From: Microvirga sp. BSC39
GTDB lineage: Bacteria > Pseudomonadota > Alphaproteobacteria > Rhizobiales > Beijerinckiaceae
Length of the DNA stretch: 64,000 nt
Direction: 5' to 3'
Assembly (NCBI RefSeq): GCF_000739015.1
Contig: NZ_JPUG01000068.1
Coordinates: 1-64,000, forward strand
Of this stretch, positions 52,801 to 61,653 are shown piece by piece; within the stretch, counting starts at the first letter, position 1; each line of letters begins with the position of its first letter. The position numbers were made by a program, and so were the translations under genes. The notes beneath the pieces were generated by a model. It was given only the letters and a program-made list of their open reading frames with translations. It was not told the origin of the DNA and did no database searches.

Positions 52801-53115
52801 ACCGCATCTATGCCTGAGGAGGATATCTCGTCTCCGCAATTCCGCGGCATCCGCGGCTCGCTGCTCAAGAACTTCTATGCAGGAGCGCAAAGGGCTTTCC
52901 TGGATGCTTACTGGGATGCTACTGCTCAGGCTCCACAGCTCGGGCTCTCGCCTGACAGGCACCGGTCGCTCCTCGATCTGTTCCTGCTTGAGAAGGCTGC
53001 CTACGAGGTCCAGTATGAGGCTTCCAACCGTCCGAGATGGTTGGCGATCCCCCTCCAAGGCTTGTCCGATATTGTGCATCGCCTCGCAGACGCGGGACGC
53101 GGAGGACATGAATGA
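49801..53115 (+). CDS. treS: Trehalose synthase-maltokinase fusion
   Basis: An 1104-residue fusion. The N-terminal GH13 trehalose synthase (about 15-560) interconverts trehalose and maltose, with nucleophile Asp217 ([10 protein letters not shown]), acid Glu259 ([11 protein letters not shown]) and FLRNHDEL. The C-terminal maltokinase (about 600-1100) phosphorylates maltose to maltose-1-phosphate. Kinase motifs are [12 protein letters not shown] and IIDFEGEP. The product feeds GlgE directly. Fused TreS-Mak forms are known in many proteobacteria. The stop overlaps the glgB start by 4 bp. Confidence 0.96.
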   Translation: MLKKNDTSLKSETTLGTDPLWYKDAIIYQLHVKSFFDANNDGIGDFAGLLAKLDYIASLGVNTIWLLPFYPSPRLDDGYDIAEYRDVSPDYGSLKEFKTFVREAHARGLRVITELVINHTSDQHPWFQRARHAKPGSKERDFYVWSDTDQKYPETRIIFLDTEKSNWTWDSAAGAYFWHRFYSHQPDLNFDNPRVLKEVLSVMRFWLDMGIDGLRLDAIPYLIEREGTNNENLPETHVVLKKIRAALDATYPDRMLLAEANQWPEDTQEYFGDGDECHMAFHFPLMPRMYMAIAKEDRFPITDILRQTPEIPEKCQWAIFLRNHDELTLEMVTDEERDYLWNTYAADKRARINLGIRRRLAPLMQRDRRRIELMNALLLSMPGTPVVYYGDEIGMGDNIYLGDRDGVRTPMQWSPDRNGGFSRADPASLVLPAIMDPVYGFESVNVEAQSRDQHSLLNWMRRMLMLRRNHHAFGRGTFRLLYPANRKVLAYLREHEGETILCVANLSRTPQAVELDLSAFAGRVPVEMTGPSPFPPIGQLTYLLTLPPYGFYWFQLTTEVESPQWRTAPPEQLTEFETLVLRGGHQGGLEERHIQLIARDVLPTYLPIRRWFASKNETLHEARIPWTVPMPFAEDVLMGEIEAIVGQRTERYFMPLGIAWESAGGLPLPQQLALARVRRGPRVGFLTDGFAVDRWAHAVLQALCERSTVGTPDGEIRFEGTPELDCMQVTSDAPIRWLSAEQSNSSLIVGDLAMIKLVRRVFAGTHPEAEMTQYLTKVDYQNSAPLLGQVLRVSEDGTPHTLAIVQGAIRNQGDAWNWMLENLKRTLDEYELIENDTIPEEGIFTTLENFAEVVGQRLGELHVALAAQTDDQAFAPIAAGAGEIDGWKTRAQEQLVSALDILSNVRGDLDPETGALADSILEHRDELITAVDRLAEAGRGTLLTRIHGDFHFGQVLVAQGDAYIIDFEGEPVRELEERRAKTSPLRDVAGLLRSLDYVAVTASMPEEDISSPQFRGIRGSLLKNFYAGAQRAFLDAYWDATAQAPQLGLSPDRHRSLLDLFLLEKAAYEVQYEASNRPRWLAIPLQGLSDIVHRLADAGRGGHE

Positions 53116-55319
53116 CGCCCGGACGTGACAATCTCCTTGCCGGCATCGAGCCAGGCAATGTTCAGGCTTTGGTCGAGGGGCGGCATGGGGACCCGTTCTC
53201 GATCCTCGGGCAGCATCCCGCAGGCGGCGGAAGCATTGTCCGTGTCTTTATGCCGGGTGCGAAGTCTGTTGAGGTTCTACGGAGGGACACAGATGGAGAG
53301 CCTGACCGGTTGCATCTCGTGCATGCGGATGGGTTGTTTGCCGGAACGGTCGACCATCGAGAACGCTACAGGTTGCGCGTTCACTGGCCCGATGCCGTCC
53401 AGGAGATGGAAGATCCTTATAGCTTCGGCCTGCTCCTCGGCGACCTCGATCTGCATCTGATCGGGCAGGGCACTCACTACGAACTAGGCTCCGTCCTCGG
53501 CGCACAGCCCATGACCATCGACGGTGTGGCTGGCGTGCGATTTGCCGTCTGGGCTCCGAATTCCCGTCGTGTCTCGGTGGTGGGAGACTTCAACAGCTGG
53601 GATGGACGGCGCAATCCCATGCGCCTGCGTCGGGAGGCCGGAATCTGGGAGCTGTTCATTCCGCGCCTTGGCCCCGGCGAGCGCTACAAATTCGAGGTGG
53701 TCGGACCGCACGGACAGCTGCTGCCGCAGAAGGCCGATCCCATTGCGCGAGCGGCCGAGCCTGCTCCCGGCTCGGCATCCGTCGTCGCTCGTTCGGAGCC
53801 TTTCCGCTGGACGGACGCCGAGTGGATGGCGGCGAGGGCTGCGCGCCAGACTGAGACCGCGCCGATCTCTGTCTACGAGGTCCATGCCGGTTCCTGGATG
53901 CGACTGGAGAATGAAGGAAACCGCAGCCTCGACTGGACCGAGTTGGCGGATCGCCTGATCCCCTATGTGGCCGGACTGGGGTTCACCCATATTGAACTTC
54001 TGCCGATCACCGAGTATCCGTTCGGAGGCTCCTGGGGGTATCAGCCCCTCGGCCTCTTCGCCCCAACCGGTCGGTATGGGACCCCGGAAGATTTCGCCGA
54101 GTTCGTGAACCGTTGCCATGAAGCTGGCATAGGCGTGATCCTCGACTGGGTTCCGGCTCATTTCCCAACCGATGTCTGGGGGCTTGCGCAGTTCGACGGG
54201 ACGGCGCTCTACGAGCATCAGGATCCCAGGGAAGGGTTCCACCAGGATTGGAACACCCTGATCTACAACCTCGGCCGCAACGAGGTGAAGGGCTTTCTGA
54301 TCGCCAGCGCGCTTCATTGGCTGGAGCGCTTCCACATCGATGCGCTTCGGGTGGATGCTGTCGCATCGATGCTCTACCGCGACTACAGCCGCCAGGCGGG
54401 CGAGTGGATTCCCAATAAGTACGGGGGCAGAGAGAATCTCGAGTCCATCGAGTTCTTCAAGCATCTCAACAGCATCGTGTCCCACCGCTGCGGCGGCGCG
54501 ATCACCATCGCGGAGGAATCCACCGCATTCCCAGGCGTTACCAAACCTGCGGAAGAGGGCGGGCTCGGGTTCACGTTCAAATGGAACATGGGCTGGATGC
54601 ACGACACGCTCCATTATGTGGAGCAGGACCCCGTCTACCGCAGCTACAATCACGGCGCCTTCACGTTCGGTATGGTCTATGCCTATTCCGAGCGCTTCAT
54701 CCTTCCGCTGTCGCATGATGAAGTCGTGCACGGGAAAGGATCGCTGATCCGGAAGATGCCAGGCGACGAGTGGCAGCGCTTCGCAAATCTGCGGGCCTAT
54801 TTCGGGTATATGTGGGCGCACCCCGGCAAGAAACTCCTGTTCATGGGCGGCGAGATCGCACAGGAGCGGGAGTGGAACCACGATGCCTCGATCTCGTGGG
54901 AGTTGCTGGACAATCCGCGGCACGCCGGAGTTCAAAGGCTCATCGGCGATCTCAACCGCATCTATGCGACCGAACCGGCCCTCCATGGCACCGATGCCGA
55001 TCCCAGCGGCTTCGAATGGGCGGTGGTGGACGATTCCGGAAATTCCGTCTTTGCCATGCTGCGGCTGGCACGGGATGGAAGTTCCATCATTCTTGCCGTC
55101 AGCAACATGACCCCCGTTCCGAGGATGTCCTATCGCATCGGAGTGCCGAGATCAGGGCTGTGGCATGAAGTTCTCAATACGGATGCGGCGATCTACGGCG
55201 GCGGCAATCTTGGGAATGGCGGGGCTCTGCAGGCCGAAGAGGTTCCATCCCATGGGCGCCCCTTCTCCTTGAACCTCGTGCTTCCACCCTTGAGCACGAT
55301 CATGCTCCGCTGGGGTTAG
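53112..55319 (+). CDS. glgB: 1,4-alpha-glucan branching enzyme
   Basis: A 735-residue GH13 branching enzyme that introduces alpha-1,6 branches. It has the N-terminal beta-sandwich and CBM48 ([20 protein letters not shown] near residue 140). The catalytic residues are Asp415 ([14 protein letters not shown]) and Glu468 ([11 protein letters not shown]). Length equals E. coli GlgB plus about 10 residues. The ATGA overlap with treS shows it is the last gene of the GlgE-pathway operon. Confidence 0.97.
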   Translation: MTPGRDNLLAGIEPGNVQALVEGRHGDPFSILGQHPAGGGSIVRVFMPGAKSVEVLRRDTDGEPDRLHLVHADGLFAGTVDHRERYRLRVHWPDAVQEMEDPYSFGLLLGDLDLHLIGQGTHYELGSVLGAQPMTIDGVAGVRFAVWAPNSRRVSVVGDFNSWDGRRNPMRLRREAGIWELFIPRLGPGERYKFEVVGPHGQLLPQKADPIARAAEPAPGSASVVARSEPFRWTDAEWMAARAARQTETAPISVYEVHAGSWMRLENEGNRSLDWTELADRLIPYVAGLGFTHIELLPITEYPFGGSWGYQPLGLFAPTGRYGTPEDFAEFVNRCHEAGIGVILDWVPAHFPTDVWGLAQFDGTALYEHQDPREGFHQDWNTLIYNLGRNEVKGFLIASALHWLERFHIDALRVDAVASMLYRDYSRQAGEWIPNKYGGRENLESIEFFKHLNSIVSHRCGGAITIAEESTAFPGVTKPAEEGGLGFTFKWNMGWMHDTLHYVEQDPVYRSYNHGAFTFGMVYAYSERFILPLSHDEVVHGKGSLIRKMPGDEWQRFANLRAYFGYMWAHPGKKLLFMGGEIAQEREWNHDASISWELLDNPRHAGVQRLIGDLNRIYATEPALHGTDADPSGFEWAVVDDSGNSVFAMLRLARDGSSIILAVSNMTPVPRMSYRIGVPRSGLWHEVLNTDAAIYGGGNLGNGGALQAEEVPSHGRPFSLNLVLPPLSTIMLRWG

Positions 55320-55369
55320 CCGACTTTGAGGCGCGTGACCGCCGGATGCTCCTTGTGTTGCTTAGAACG

Positions 55370-55425
55370 GGAGCGGTTCCAAACCTTCAGAAGACATCGT
55401 CTTTCTGAAAGCATGGAACCGCTCC
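55370..55425. repeat. Long nested palindrome downstream of glgB
   Basis: GGAGCGGTTCC (55370-55380) and GGAACCGCTCC (55415-55425) are perfect 11-bp arms. Inside, TTCAGAAGAC and GTCTTTCTGAA pair with one bulged T. The structure lies between glgB and a convergent small gene, whose 3' end it includes. It may act as a terminator or be a dispersed palindromic element. Confidence 0.6.
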
Positions 55426-55626
55426 TTCGTGCTCATGGAATGAAAAGGTGCAGCGGTGTTCGAGGGCGAACGCGGCAATGTGTCTGAGCGCATCCTGAGA
55501 ATCATATGAAAGCGTGTCCTCACCGAACATACGAGCCAGCACATCCTCCGGAACCGTAAGGGTCGCACCAGGATCCATATGGTCAAGCTCACGAGCAAGA
55601 TCCTCTTTGATCATTCGGGCCTCCAT
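55387..55626 (-). CDS. Small hypothetical protein
   Basis: A 79-residue acidic protein (MEARMIKEDLARELDHMDPG at its start, LTVPEDVLARMF in the middle). I chose the ATG at 55626 because GGAGGG lies 5 bp upstream. Similar short proteins with a KEDLxRELDxMxPG opening occur in Rhizobiales, without known function. Its last 39 bp lie within the nested palindrome, so part of the C-terminus is encoded by that element. Confidence 0.65.
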   Translation of the reverse strand: MEARMIKEDLARELDHMDPGATLTVPEDVLARMFGEDTLSYDSQDALRHIAAFALEHRCTFSFHEHEGAVPCFQKDDVF

Positions 55627-55762
55627 TTCTACCCTCCACAATACCAGACTTTTCACGAGGGGAATGGAAAACCGGGCGAGGGGAACCTTGCATCCTGACT
55701 GCTGCCGAAGCTAGGTGTGCGGCCATTCTGGGACAGTGTCTGCCCGGCAGCCGAAAGCAAGT

Positions 55763-55793
55763 TCACACGTGTGATGAGGAAGCCTGTTCACAC
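55763..55793. promoter_or_regulatory. Palindrome and repeated half-site upstream of DUF2934 gene
   Basis: TCACACGTGTGA (55763-55774) is a perfect 12-bp palindrome, and GTTCACAC occurs twice (55761-55768, 55786-55793). It may be an operator for the gene at 55833. Confidence 0.3.
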
Positions 55794-55832
55794 ACGCGGC
55801 ATTGACCCCACGTCTGAAGGAGAGGAGCCATC

Positions 55833-56189
55833 ATGACCCAGGACAAAACCGGACCAGATGCGACACCTCGCATTGGACTCGATCTCGGTCGTCAGATTTT
55901 CGATGACCAGAACGGTGGTCATCACGAGCACCAGCAATCAAGCACAAGCGAGGAGGCCATTCGCCAGAGAGCCTACGAGATATGGGAGAGGGAAGGGCGC
56001 GCCGGCGATCCGCACGATCATTGGTACAGGGCCGAGCGTGAACTGAACCAGAGCCAGCCTGAACAATCCTCCGCAACCGCCGGGAATGCGCCCCCTGGCG
56101 CGGCTGGTGAAGCAACGGGAGCCGTGACGGAGCAGCCTCCTGGAGGTGAGGTCGCCCAGAAGAAAACCAGGCGCAAACGCACTTCTTAG
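55833..56189 (+). CDS. DUF2934-domain protein
   Basis: A 118-residue hydrophilic protein. The DUF2934 core EEAIRQRAYEIWEREGRAGDPHDHWYRAE lies at about residues 42-70. The tail is rich in Ala, Gly, Pro and ends in a basic KKTRRKRTS. AAGGAGAGGAG precedes the ATG. The family is common in Rhizobiales and Burkholderiales next to stress and trehalose or glycogen genes, but its function is not known. Confidence 0.85.
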   Translation: MTQDKTGPDATPRIGLDLGRQIFDDQNGGHHEHQQSSTSEEAIRQRAYEIWEREGRAGDPHDHWYRAERELNQSQPEQSSATAGNAPPGAAGEATGAVTEQPPGGEVAQKKTRRKRTS

Positions 56190-56276
56190 AGGCTAAGGCT
56201 TAGTCGTAACGCCCTGTCGCACAGCTTCATCGCACGTACCGGTGGCGGGTATCGGCCACGGGTGCTGATAAGTTCG

Positions 56277-58337
56277 CTATCTGTCGATCTTGACCGGCCG
56301 GACCGGCGGTAGCGGCGCTCGTCCAGCCCCACCCCTCTCAGGAGAGGGCTTGGGTCCTGGAAGCGGAAGAAGCTCACCGTCATCGGCCAGCTTCCCGACT
56401 GCTTCTCTGTTCCCGAGGCGTCCATCTGCGAGTTCACCGGCAATCCATCGGGTGATCAGCGGCGCGGCGACGCTTGTGCCGTTCATGGCAACAACGGAGC
56501 CGCTGCGTGTTCCGGCTGCGAGAACGCCCGACTGAACGATGGAATCGTCGCTCACCGTCAACGCGTCGGGGCCGCAGCGATGGGGCGAAGGTGCGCCGGC
56601 AGGCGTCGTGATCGGTCCACCTGCGGAATAGGCGGGCGGCCGCAACTCCCTGCGCAGCAGGCCGCCGATCACAATTGTCTCCCTGCCCGTGGCTATCGCG
56701 TTGATCGAGCCCGCCCGCTTCACCGGGCATGCCGGATCGTCCTCTTCGAGAGGTCTGCCGTCATGGCCATAGATCTCATAACCGGGCACATCGAAATAGG
56801 CTTGGCGCCCCCGGCGCTGGTAGCCGACAGGCGCGTCGTCCCGTTGGACCCAGGCTTCGACGGCCTCGTGCGAAGATAGACCATTGTTCTTCAGAACGAG
56901 GTTCCACAGTCCCGCCGGAGCAACCGGATCGGTGGGGACACGGGAGTTCTCCGACTCAATCCGCATGGTCGGCTGCAGAGAGATCAGGAACATCCCGCGC
57001 TCCGTGGGCGCAGGGAAGAAATGGTACCGAGCCTCGCAGAGCGCCTTTCCACCTACGTCATATCGGAGAATGAAGTTGTCGTTCTCCTCCAGCGGGGGGC
57101 TGATGTCGCCCTGCGGGGTCGCGATGGTCAGCTCAACCCGATTGCCCGCAGCGGCGGCAGGCGGGAGCCAGATCTCGACGAAGCTCGGCGTGAGATCATC
57201 AGGCAATACGCGCAGGGGGAGAGTTGCCTCGTCGCCTGCGGCTTGGAATGAGACTGTCGCATGGGCCCGCGCCAGATGGCTGTTACCGGACGGGATGACG
57301 ACCCGCATCGGCTTGTTGCCTTTCGTGGTGTTGTGCTCGCGCAGGATCCTGTCGAAGGCCAGCTCGATCTCGTGGGTGCCGTCGTGAGGGCCGGCGAGAA
57401 GCCCGTAGCTGAAGTTGACAACGACCGGCAGGCTCTGTCCTGCTCCAGCAATGGCCTGAGCCGTGTTGCGAATGTACTCCAAGGCTCTGACAGCATAAGG
57501 CGCCAGACTGGCTCCCGACGAGTCGGCCGTTGTGGCGCTCGGCAGTTGAACGCAGATGATCCGCCAGTCCGGCGCCTCATCCGGATCCCATCCGCAGGCG
57601 AGGTCCATCACGTGGGCGCCATGGGAGGCGCTCCATGCCAGGCTCTTTCGTCCTTCGAGAGCAAAGTCGGCGACCCCGGCGCGACGGTAGATCTCGTCCT
57701 CGTCGATGGAATCTCCTTGACGGCAGGTCGCGAGATAGTTGTCGATATCCGCCTTGGAGATCTCGAGCCCATTGTCGAACCCGATCGGCACGTTGGTGGC
57801 GGGGCCGTGCTGCACCCACACGGACTCGACCCGGGTCGTGCCGTCGGGTCTGCGAAAGCGTTCATGTGCAAAGGGAATGCCATCGTCGATGATGCCGATG
57901 ATGACAGTGCCTGGTGTCACCCCCGGTGATGGAGATTGAACCGGACGGACTCCTTTCCATCCTGACGGAGCAACGGACGAGGAGGGCAGGGGTGGGCCGA
58001 GGGTGAAGCGCTCCAGGCTCCCGAGGAAGCGCTGAAATCTGCGGTCTTCGATCAACCGGAGGGTTTTTGTGAGGGGCAGAAACCGGACGTCGAAGGGTTC
58101 CGCATCACGAGGCGGTTTCTCCGGCATGTTGGGGTCTTCAGTGGTGTCCCGCCAGAGCGCCCAGGCCCCCTCGTTCCATGGCTCCGCTTTGCGGCGCAGG
58201 AGGACCGGAATGCTCTGTTCGGCGACTGATGGCAGCCGGAAGTCCTGCAAACCAGCACCCAGGGCCCAGTAGGAATATGGATCGACGACAGACCGCGAAT
58301 TAGGGTCGATCTTCGGTTGAACGCGCGTCCATGCCAT
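56277..58337 (-). CDS. Subtilisin-family (S8) serine protease without signal peptide
   Basis: A 686-residue S8 protease. The catalytic triad is Asp151 (VIIGIIDDGIPFAHERFR), His239 (SASHGAHVMDLACG) and Ser622 (MNGTSVAAP). The oxyanion Asn is probably in VIPSGNSHLA. About 140 residues precede the protease domain, and a large insert lies between the Asn and Ser regions. No export signal or membrane helix is visible, so it appears cytosolic unless exported another way. AGGAG precedes the ATG. It is last of a three-gene unit, 38 bp after the PAP2-like gene. Substrate unknown. Confidence 0.85.
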   Translation of the reverse strand: MAWTRVQPKIDPNSRSVVDPYSYWALGAGLQDFRLPSVAEQSIPVLLRRKAEPWNEGAWALWRDTTEDPNMPEKPPRDAEPFDVRFLPLTKTLRLIEDRRFQRFLGSLERFTLGPPLPSSSVAPSGWKGVRPVQSPSPGVTPGTVIIGIIDDGIPFAHERFRRPDGTTRVESVWVQHGPATNVPIGFDNGLEISKADIDNYLATCRQGDSIDEDEIYRRAGVADFALEGRKSLAWSASHGAHVMDLACGWDPDEAPDWRIICVQLPSATTADSSGASLAPYAVRALEYIRNTAQAIAGAGQSLPVVVNFSYGLLAGPHDGTHEIELAFDRILREHNTTKGNKPMRVVIPSGNSHLARAHATVSFQAAGDEATLPLRVLPDDLTPSFVEIWLPPAAAAGNRVELTIATPQGDISPPLEENDNFILRYDVGGKALCEARYHFFPAPTERGMFLISLQPTMRIESENSRVPTDPVAPAGLWNLVLKNNGLSSHEAVEAWVQRDDAPVGYQRRGRQAYFDVPGYEIYGHDGRPLEEDDPACPVKRAGSINAIATGRETIVIGGLLRRELRPPAYSAGGPITTPAGAPSPHRCGPDALTVSDDSIVQSGVLAAGTRSGSVVAMNGTSVAAPLITRWIAGELADGRLGNREAVGKLADDGELLPLPGPKPSPERGGAGRAPLPPVRPVKIDR

Positions 58338-58375
58338 GGGGCGCTCCTGTTTTCAAAGTATTGAACGATGTGTAC

Positions 58376-59593
58376 TCACTCCCATTCCGCCTTCGCTTTA
58401 TCCCAGAGCCAGGCGAGGACGTAGGATTGGTGCTGTGGGTCGATGACCTGGTCGTTGGCTGCGTATTCTACGGAGTAGCCTGTCGCGCCCGGCATCGATG
58501 TGAGCGTCTCGTTCGTCACGTCATAAAGATCGTGCCAGATGAAGTCGCCGTCTTCAGGATAGTTCTCGCCTTCGAAACGCCATGCCCTGTATCCGGCTGC
58601 GCCGGAGCAGCGGTTGACGAAGTATTGGCCGAGCGTGAGGCCGAGAACCGCACCGGCGGCGCTGTCGACGGGAAAATGCACGCCTGCGACGGTCCGGTTG
58701 ATGGCGATCCTTGCCGCGAGGCGGAGAAGCTGGGTACGCCAATCTACGCTGTCGTATCCGGGCCTTCCGGAGGCCTTCATCAGTTGCCACAGCACAAGAG
58801 CCACCGCGAACGATTCCGTCGCATGTCCGCTCGGCAGTGCTCCATGGGCCGGTGTGACGATCATCGGTTGAATCTGCGGCGAGTATTCGAGCGGTCGCCG
58901 GCACGCGAGCCCCTGCTTCACGCGCAGGTGCACGAACAGCGCCAGCCGCAGGATAGCGGCCAGCAGCTCCAGCGTATGGGGTGTCCGGTCAGGGTGGAGT
59001 TGAGCGATGGAGCTCAGAAAGGTGACGCCGCCGCCGACCTGCGCCAGAACCTCGCCCTGCCGATCCGGACGAAGTTCGGCATAGTGGTTCACGAAGGTGA
59101 GCTGTGCCTTGAAGATGGCTTCTGTCGGGCGTGCCATCAGAATGAGGGGCTTGTAGACCGGCGCGGGTGCATTGCCTCCGGCAGGTGCCGGAACCTCGAG
59201 ATGCCAGACCGCCATATGGCGCGAAGCCATGGTATTGTCTTCCAGTGTGAAGCCGAGGCGCGAGACCAGCTCCGCATCGAAGATCGCGGCACGGACCCAG
59301 GGAGACCAGCGATCGAGGTTATCGGCGTCTTCCAGGTCGAGCTGATCGGGAATAGTCGCAGGTGCGCGCCATTGTCCGACAATTCCATCACGGCTGCGGA
59401 TGAGGGCATCGCTCATGAGTGGCGAGTCGTAGACGGCACCGCCAACCCCACCGACGCCGCCCACTCCTCCAACGCCGCCTACACCCCCGACGCCGCCTAC
59501 GCCGCCAACCCCACCCACGCCTCCGACACCGCCTACGCCACCCACTCCGCCAACCCCGCCGAGGGGTCCGATCCCTGCTGATAAGTAGCTCAC
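58376..59593 (-). CDS. PAP2/vanadium-haloperoxidase-like protein with Gly-Gly-Val tract
   Basis: A 405-residue protein. An N-terminal tract of 41 residues consists only of Gly and Val, as GG plus 13 VGG units (about residues 12-52). The C-terminal part has all three motifs of the PAP2/vanadium-haloperoxidase fold: KQGLACRRP, PSGHATES and NRTVAGVHFPVD. It could be a phosphatase or a vanadate-dependent haloperoxidase; size and lack of membrane helices favour the second. The start is GTG after GAGGGAG. It lies 32 bp after the cyclase-like gene and 38 bp before the protease gene. Confidence 0.82.
   Translation of the reverse strand: MSYLSAGIGPLGGVGGVGGVGGVGGVGGVGGVGGVGGVGGVGGVGGVGGVGGAVYDSPLMSDALIRSRDGIVGQWRAPATIPDQLDLEDADNLDRWSPWVRAAIFDAELVSRLGFTLEDNTMASRHMAVWHLEVPAPAGGNAPAPVYKPLILMARPTEAIFKAQLTFVNHYAELRPDRQGEVLAQVGGGVTFLSSIAQLHPDRTPHTLELLAAILRLALFVHLRVKQGLACRRPLEYSPQIQPMIVTPAHGALPSGHATESFAVALVLWQLMKASGRPGYDSVDWRTQLLRLAARIAINRTVAGVHFPVDSAAGAVLGLTLGQYFVNRCSGAAGYRAWRFEGENYPEDGDFIWHDLYDVTNETLTSMPGATGYSVEYAANDQVIDPQHQSYVLAWLWDKAKAEWE
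59438..59560 (-). repeat. Coding repeat for the Gly-Gly-Val tract
   Basis: Thirteen 9-bp units plus one extra GG pair encode the Gly/Val tract. All four valine codons and several glycine codons are used, so the repeat is kept at protein level and is not a fresh slippage product. Confidence 0.9.
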
Positions 59594-59625
59594 GTTGGTC
59601 TGCTCCCTCGTTGTCGAAGCCCCGG

Positions 59626-61413
59626 CTATTCAGGCACTCCCGCCTGGTGCAGCACGGAAGCCCATTCTTCCCCAATCCTGTATCCGGTACTCGGCGAGCG
59701 CTCCCGCCAGCTGCGAATGGTGAGATGCGGCTCCAGCTGCATGAGTCTGCCCACCGTGCGACGGGCATCGTCATGATGCCCGAGTTCCCACTGCGCGATT
59801 GCCATGGCGCGCAGGGTCGAGGTGTGGGTGCAATTGGATTTGAGCGAGCGCTGCGCGAGCTTCAGGGCGCGATCGAATTGATGAGCCGTAAGGTGAGCGG
59901 TCGCGGCAAGTGAATCGTAGAAATAACGGTGAGGGTCGAGCGGCGAAAGCTTCCGGGCCCGCTGCGTGCAGCTCACAGCCTGCTGACCCTCGTCCTTGAA
60001 CGCATGAAGCGTACCCTTGAGCAGCCAGGCGAGAGAGTCGTTCGGATTGTTCAGCAGAGCGAGATCATAGCGTTCTGTCGCAACGTCGAGCTTCTTCAAA
60101 AGGTTGGTATGGACGAAGCCGTCGATGGCCAGCGCCAGGGAGCATTGCGGATCGGCATCCAAGGCCTGCTTCGTACAGCGCAGGGCAAGTTGCGCATCCT
60201 GATGCGGATCGTCCGACCAGCCCTGCTGAACCCGCAGGACATGCCACTTGGCAAGCCACGCGCGAGGGATGGCCTGGCGCGGAGCTCGCTCGATCAGAGC
60301 CTCAAGGAGCCTGTGTGCCTCACTGAAATCATGAGGAGACAGGCGGTGCATCAGCGCCACGGCGGCAAGCAGCAGGGTGTAGCTTTTCAGGGTCGGCAGC
60401 GCCTGGGACTGAGCCCGCTGGAGCTCGCTGACCATGATCGCGGCGTTCACATTGGCAGCGATCTCATCGATCAGGTCGCGCTTGCCGGAGATGATGCCGC
60501 TCAGCTGCCCCTTGTAACGAGCCGACCATGCAACCTGTCCTGACTTCGCTTCGGCGAGTTCGGCCTCCACCATCACTTGCCGGTTCTGGACCCGGTAGGA
60601 GCCGGACAGCACATAATTTGCGTTGAGGTTGGCGCTGACCTGGGCCAGGGACGCATCCCTGCCGCGAAACACGGTCGTCGACAGGCGCGATATGACGTGC
60701 AGCTCAGGAGAGCGTGAGAGGTCCTGAATAAGCTCCTCGGCAAGCACCTCCCCCAGGACATGATGCTCGTCTTCCGGATCGCGCGTTGTGAACGGGACCA
60801 CCGCCAGGGTCGGAAGCAAGCCTTCGAAGGCATAACCGGTCTCGATCACGGGTCGCGGTCCGGGCGGCCCGACGCGATAAGCTCGCACGGGCTGCGGCAT
60901 GTGCTTGAGGTAGCACTCACCGAGATCCTCGATGTCTGCATCGAGATCGGCCGTGAGCTGGTCGCGCACATTGGCCGAGATGACAATCTCGCCAGGGCCT
61001 GCAAGGGTAAGGATCCGTGCTGCCCGGCTGACGCCACGGCCGTAGAGATCGGCTTGATCGATGATCACGTCGCTGATCTCGATGCCCATCCTGAGCATGA
61101 TCTGCTGGGCTGGGGGAAGCGCCTGGTTCTGTCGATTGCGTTCCTGCTGGATCGAGAAGGCGGCCAAAACGGCGGATCGGACATCGTCGAAGTCCAACAG
61201 CATTCCATCACCCAGGCCCTTCGTGAAGTGGCCGTTGTGATCAGGAAGAATACGGCTCCGGACGTGCTCGACGAAGGCTAGCCAATGGGAGATGAACTCT
61301 GACTCGTCCTGCTCGACGAGACGAACGGACTCGACCACATCGAGGATCAGAACCGCCCGCTTCGCCCGTATGGCGGCAGGGAAGGGATCTCCGGATTGCT
61401 GGCCGATCTGCAT
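59626..61413 (-). CDS. Class III cyclase-homology, TolB-like and TPR protein
   Basis: A 595-residue protein. Residues about 18-180 form a class III nucleotidyl-cyclase homology domain with both metal aspartates, Asp25 (LILDVVES) and Asp69 (GLGDGMLLDF). In the last motif the transition-state Asn is Ser129 (GRGVSRAARI), Arg133 being kept. About 195-320 resembles the TolB-type domain of such proteins (LAVVPFTTRDPEDEHHVLGE). The rest consists of TPR-like repeats. No membrane helix. Cyclase activity is doubtful; it may sense or scaffold. First gene of the three-gene minus-strand unit. Confidence 0.85.
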   Translation of the reverse strand: MQIGQQSGDPFPAAIRAKRAVLILDVVESVRLVEQDESEFISHWLAFVEHVRSRILPDHNGHFTKGLGDGMLLDFDDVRSAVLAAFSIQQERNRQNQALPPAQQIMLRMGIEISDVIIDQADLYGRGVSRAARILTLAGPGEIVISANVRDQLTADLDADIEDLGECYLKHMPQPVRAYRVGPPGPRPVIETGYAFEGLLPTLAVVPFTTRDPEDEHHVLGEVLAEELIQDLSRSPELHVISRLSTTVFRGRDASLAQVSANLNANYVLSGSYRVQNRQVMVEAELAEAKSGQVAWSARYKGQLSGIISGKRDLIDEIAANVNAAIMVSELQRAQSQALPTLKSYTLLLAAVALMHRLSPHDFSEAHRLLEALIERAPRQAIPRAWLAKWHVLRVQQGWSDDPHQDAQLALRCTKQALDADPQCSLALAIDGFVHTNLLKKLDVATERYDLALLNNPNDSLAWLLKGTLHAFKDEGQQAVSCTQRARKLSPLDPHRYFYDSLAATAHLTAHQFDRALKLAQRSLKSNCTHTSTLRAMAIAQWELGHHDDARRTVGRLMQLEPHLTIRSWRERSPSTGYRIGEEWASVLHQAGVPE

Positions 61414-61610
61414 TGAAAAAAGCTCGCAACATTGTTCCTGTCCACGGAGTGGCTCAGCTGGGTGACGGACGATGTTGGGAAGTCTTTTTTGTTTAATCCT
61501 AACGCATTCAGGCCCAGTTTGACAGTCCAGGAGTGAGTACCCAACCTGCCTTCAGGAAGCGACTGAAGAGTTCTTGGCGACCCGTCTCCGTATGAGGACT
61601 GCCAATGGGA

Positions 61611-61638
61611 AAAAGGCCCGGCATCTGCCGGGCCTTTT
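61611..61638. terminator. Terminator downstream of the secreted hydrolase gene
   Basis: AAAAGGCCCGGCA (61611-61623) and TGCCGGGCCTTTT (61626-61638) form a perfect stem whose A/T ends supply a U-tract in both directions. It is 16 bp after the stop of the minus-strand hydrolase gene. Confidence 0.9.
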
Positions 61639-61653
61639 CATTTCAAGCAGTGA

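Noticed and set aside
59438..59560. Short repeats considered as a CRISPR array
   Set aside because: The units are 9 bp, have no spacers and lie in frame inside a gene.
58331..59581. Plus-strand frame with apparent Ala/Asp/Thr/Pro repeats
   Set aside because: It is the reverse reading of the Gly-Gly-Val tract and PAP2 motifs, which are clearly coding on the minus strand.
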